7,856 bases of DNA from an uncultured Actinomycetes bacterium (GTDB taxonomy: Bacteria; Actinomycetota; Actinomycetes; S36-B12). Where the stretch lies: positions 1 through 7,856 of the forward strand of contig CAIXFB010000034.1 of assembly GCA_903918595.1 (NCBI GenBank). The letters run 5' to 3'. Each line of letters starts with the position of its first letter. The stretch's first letter is position 1. The translations under genes and the position numbers were made by a program. Under the pieces are notes generated by a model. It searched no databases. It worked only from the letters and a program-made list of their open reading frames with translations, and was not told the DNA's origin. Shown piece after piece: positions 5,034 to 7,856 of this stretch.

Positions 5034-7856
5034 ATGGACACAACAACAGGTGCGAGCGGGTCAGATCTTCGGGCAACAGAGCTCTCCTCGGCGGAACTTC
5101 GGGCCACCGAGGCTGAGGGTCTCGCCCAAGCTCTGCTCGAAGCCTCCCTCGCCGGCACCAGCCGCTCGGAGGCAGCCAGCGCGCGGCGCCTGGCTCGGCT
5201 GCTCGCCGACGAACAGGGGCGTGACCTGCTGCTCAACCTCACCGATCAGGTGATGCGCATCCGCGATCCCCGCCGTGCCGCCCGCCGCCTGGCCGATATG
5301 ACCCGCACCGGGGTGCCTGACTCACTTGGCTTCATCGACCGACTCGGGCTCTCCATGCTCGGACGCGTGGCACCGGCCGTGCCCCGGGTGGCCGACAGCG
5401 CCGTCGACTGGCGGGTCGATCGCGACACCGCGGGGGTCATCCTCCCGGCGCAGGATCCCGCCTTCGCCCGCTACGTGAGCCGCCGGAGCACGGAGGGTTT
5501 CCACCTCAACATCAACCTGCTCGGCGAAGCGATCTTGTCCCACCAGGAGGCCGAAGCCCGGTGCGCCAGTGTCCTCGAGCGCATCCGCCGCCCAGACATC
5601 ACCTACATCTCCATCAAGATTTCGGCGATCTGCGCGAACCTCGACATCCTCGCCGAGCAAGACTCTCTCGACCGGGTAACCGATCGCCTGCGCGATTTGT
5701 ATCGGGAGGCTCGCGCCCAAGAATCTCTTGGCGAGTTCCCCCGCACCTTCATTAACCTCGACATGGAGGAGTACCGCGATCTCGAACTGTCCTTACTCTC
5801 CTTCATGCAGGTGCTGTCCGAGCCGGAGTTCTTCGACCTTGAGGCGGGCATCGTCCTGCAGGCCTACATCCCCGACTCGCATGCAGCACTCGACCGACTC
5901 ATCACATGGGCGAACGACCGGCACGCACGTGGTGGTGCGGGGATCAAAATCCGGTTGGTGAAGGGTGCGAACCTGGCGATGGAGATCGTCGAAGCAGAAC
6001 TGCACGACTGGGCTTCTGCTTGCTACCCAACCAAGGCCGACGTTGATGCCTCCTACAAGCGAATGCTTCGCACGGCGCTGACGGACGGCAATCAAGGAGC
6101 CGTGCGCGTTGGAGTCGCGAGCCACAACCTGTTCGAGGTGGCATGGGCGCTGACCCTGCGCGAGGAGTTGGCGGCGCATGATCGGATCGAAATCGAGATG
6201 CTCGAAGGGATGGCACCTCCGCAGGCTCGTGCGGTGCGCGATGCAGCGGGGTCACTGCTCCTGTACTCCCCGGTCGTATCCGCTGCTGATCGCGAAGCCT
6301 CGATCGCCTACCTGTCCCGCCGGCTCGATGAGAACTCCGCGCCGGAGAACTTTCTGCGCGCCCTGTTCACCATTACACCGGGCTCGCCGGAATGGGTCGA
6401 CCAGGCGGAGCGGTTTCACCGGTCGGTGCGCGAGTCGTTCACCGTCTCGACGTCCACCCGTCGCACGCAGGACCGGACCCTTCAGGTGCCTCGCGTTCCT
6501 GTGGACGGTTCATTCGCGAACTCAGCCGACACTGACTTCACCGTGCGTGCCAATCGCGAGTGGATCCACGAACACCTGCAGCGTGCAACACCTGCGGAGC
6601 CCGTCACCGTCGAAACGATTGAGGAGGTCGACGCGATCCTCGAACGAGCCCAGTCCGCTCAGCGTGAATGGGCGAAGACCTCGTGGGCGCTGCGCCGCAC
6701 TGTGCTGGCGCAGGTAGTCGAGGTGATGGAGTCTGCACGCGGCGAAACCATCGCGCTGATGGCGGCCACCACAGGCAAGACCGTGCGCGAGGGCGATCCC
6801 GAGGTGTCCGAGGCCGTCGACTTCGCCAGGTATGCCGCCCACCTGACGCTGGCGCACGAGGCCTTGGAGTTGCGGGGTGCGCGGTGGTCCCCCCATAGCG
6901 TCGTTGTCGTTGCCGGACCGTGGAACTTCCCCTACGCGATCCCCGCGAGCGGTCTCGTCCATGCACTCGCGGCAGGCAGCGCCGTGATCATGAAGCCCGC
7001 GCCGGAATCTCGTGCCGTGGCCGCAGCACTCGTCGATCACCTGCACGAGGCTGGTGTCCCACCGCATCTTGTTCAGCTCGCGTGCACACCGGATAACGAG
7101 GTGGGCGCCCACCTGATCACGCATCCTCGCGCAGAGATGGTGCTGCTCACGGGAAGCCTGGAGACCGCGGAACTGTTCATGTCGTGGAAGCCCGCTATCA
7201 ACATCCATGCTGAGACCAGCGGCAAGAACTCCCTCATCATCACCGCTGCTGCTGATGTGGACCAGGCGATCAAGGATCTCGTCAAGTCGGCGTTCGGCCA
7301 TGCGGGCCAGAAGTGCTCGGCTGCGAGCCTCGCCATCATCGAGGCGTCCGTGTACGACGATCCCTCTTTCCACCGGCGCCTCGCCGATGCAGTCACAAGC
7401 ATCATGGTCGGCGATGCCCCAGATGTCGAGACGATGATGGGTCCGCTCATCGTCCCGCCGCGCGGTTCACTGGAGCGCGCCCTGACGACTCTGGAGCCAG
7501 GCGAGACATGGTTGGTCGAGCCAGTGCGAATCCGCGACAACGTCTGGACCCCGGGAGTTCGCAAGGACGTGCAGCCCGGCAGCTGGTTCCACCTGACCGA
7601 GTGCTTCGGTCCAGTGCTCGGTCTGATCCGTGCCGAAGATCTTGATGATGCAATCACGATCGCGAACGCAACCGACTACGGCCTCACCGGTGGCATCCAT
7701 TCCCTCGATCCTGCGGAGATTGCCGTCTGGCGGGAACGCATCGACGTCGGCAACGCCTACGTCAACCGTCACATCACCGGAGCGATCGTCCAACGCCAGC
7801 CGTTCGGCGGTTGGAAGAAGTCGACGATCGGCGTGGGCGGCAAGCCCGGTGGGCCG
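5034..7856 (+). CDS. putA: Bifunctional proline dehydrogenase / P5C dehydrogenase PutA (3' end beyond window)
   Basis: The frame is open from ATG 5034 to the window edge, 941 codons with no stop. It should oxidise proline to P5C with FAD, then hydrolysed P5C (glutamate semialdehyde) to glutamate with NAD+. The proline dehydrogenase barrel spans about residues 130-470: NINLLGE (159-165), NLDMEEYRDLELS (241-253), IKIRLVKGANLAME (304-317), VASHNLF (361-367), and the substrate-binding RRLDEN (429-434). The P5C dehydrogenase domain starts near 525. It shows GPWNFP (628-633), K654, the general base E727 (HAETSGKN), catalytic C761 (GQKCSAAS), ECFGP (856-860), and the late motif RQPFGGWKKS (921-930). 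There is no N-terminal ribbon-helix-helix domain, so regulation must come from another protein, probably the divergent PAS-AraC regulator. Actinobacterial relatives are usually longer (around 1,150 residues), so the tail is missing from view. No clear Shine-Dalgarno precedes the ATG; GTG 4995 is an in-frame upstream alternative. Confidence 0.95.
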   Translation, partial: MDTTTGASGSDLRATELSSAELRATEAEGLAQALLEASLAGTSRSEAASARRLARLLADEQGRDLLLNLTDQVMRIRDPRRAARRLADMTRTGVPDSLGFIDRLGLSMLGRVAPAVPRVADSAVDWRVDRDTAGVILPAQDPAFARYVSRRSTEGFHLNINLLGEAILSHQEAEARCASVLERIRRPDITYISIKISAICANLDILAEQDSLDRVTDRLRDLYREARAQESLGEFPRTFINLDMEEYRDLELSLLSFMQVLSEPEFFDLEAGIVLQAYIPDSHAALDRLITWANDRHARGGAGIKIRLVKGANLAMEIVEAELHDWASACYPTKADVDASYKRMLRTALTDGNQGAVRVGVASHNLFEVAWALTLREELAAHDRIEIEMLEGMAPPQARAVRDAAGSLLLYSPVVSAADREASIAYLSRRLDENSAPENFLRALFTITPGSPEWVDQAERFHRSVRESFTVSTSTRRTQDRTLQVPRVPVDGSFANSADTDFTVRANREWIHEHLQRATPAEPVTVETIEEVDAILERAQSAQREWAKTSWALRRTVLAQVVEVMESARGETIALMAATTGKTVREGDPEVSEAVDFARYAAHLTLAHEALELRGARWSPHSVVVVAGPWNFPYAIPASGLVHALAAGSAVIMKPAPESRAVAAALVDHLHEAGVPPHLVQLACTPDNEVGAHLITHPRAEMVLLTGSLETAELFMSWKPAINIHAETSGKNSLIITAAADVDQAIKDLVKSAFGHAGQKCSAASLAIIEASVYDDPSFHRRLADAVTSIMVGDAPDVETMMGPLIVPPRGSLERALTTLEPGETWLVEPVRIRDNVWTPGVRKDVQPGSWFHLTECFGPVLGLIRAEDLDDAITIANATDYGLTGGIHSLDPAEIAVWRERIDVGNAYVNRHITGAIVQRQPFGGWKKSTIGVGGKPGGP

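Noticed and set aside
4993..5076. N-terminal extension of the regulator from TTG 5076
   Set aside because: It would overlap the putA start by 43 bp and add a cysteine- and histidine-rich leader not expected before a PAS domain. GTG 4992 with a nearby GAGAG is preferred, though not proven.
6522..7373. 283-codon minus-strand open frame opposite putA
   Set aside because: The plus strand encodes P5C dehydrogenase catalytic motifs through this interval. The antisense product shows no family features.

Overview
The window looks like chromosomal DNA of a high-GC Gram-positive bacterium (Actinomycetota). By eye the GC content is near 60%. The dCTP deaminase closely resembles the mycobacterial bifunctional type. 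The membrane iron-sulfur reductase resembles mycobacterial Rv0338c (EtfD). The PutA is the actinobacterial type with proline dehydrogenase and P5C dehydrogenase fused and no N-terminal DNA-binding domain. Genus cannot be fixed from this stretch.

Layout, left to right. (1) At 2-91 there is an open frame that looks like the last codons of an upstream gene. It is followed 24 bp later by a 742-aa membrane-anchored Fe-S oxidoreductase (116-2344, +), the likely quinone-side partner of electron transfer flavoprotein in acyl-CoA oxidation. (2) A 176-bp spacer (2345-2520) carries a large imperfect palindrome, then a compact promoter/operator. (3) A vapBC-type toxin-antitoxin pair follows (2521-3140, +), with a 4-bp overlap and an apparently leaderless antitoxin mRNA. 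(4) On the minus strand and convergent with vapC (1-bp gap) lies a tightly packed set. Read in transcription order it is an AraC-family regulator with a PAS domain (4992 down to 4252), dCTP deaminase dcd (4248 down to 3667) and a Gpt-like phosphoribosyltransferase (3648 down to 3142). (5) Divergent from the regulator is putA (5034 to the window end, +), open for 941 codons and cut by the window edge.

How the parts fit. EtfD and PutA both feed electrons from catabolism (fatty acids or amino acids, and proline) into the respiratory chain. The PAS-AraC protein is the natural candidate for controlling putA, because this PutA lacks the ribbon-helix-helix domain that lets enterobacterial PutA regulate itself. 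dcd and the phosphoribosyltransferase form a nucleotide-metabolism pair (dUMP supply and purine-base salvage). They sit directly behind the regulator, so readthrough could link proline sensing to nucleotide genes, although dcd may have its own promoter.

No clearly undescribed system is evident. The points most worth a second look are the structured palindrome between etfD and vapBC, the vapBC operator-promoter, the SD-containing hairpin between dcd and the phosphoribosyltransferase, and the very short divergent control region of putA. No rRNA, tRNA, CRISPR array, insertion sequence or replication origin was seen.
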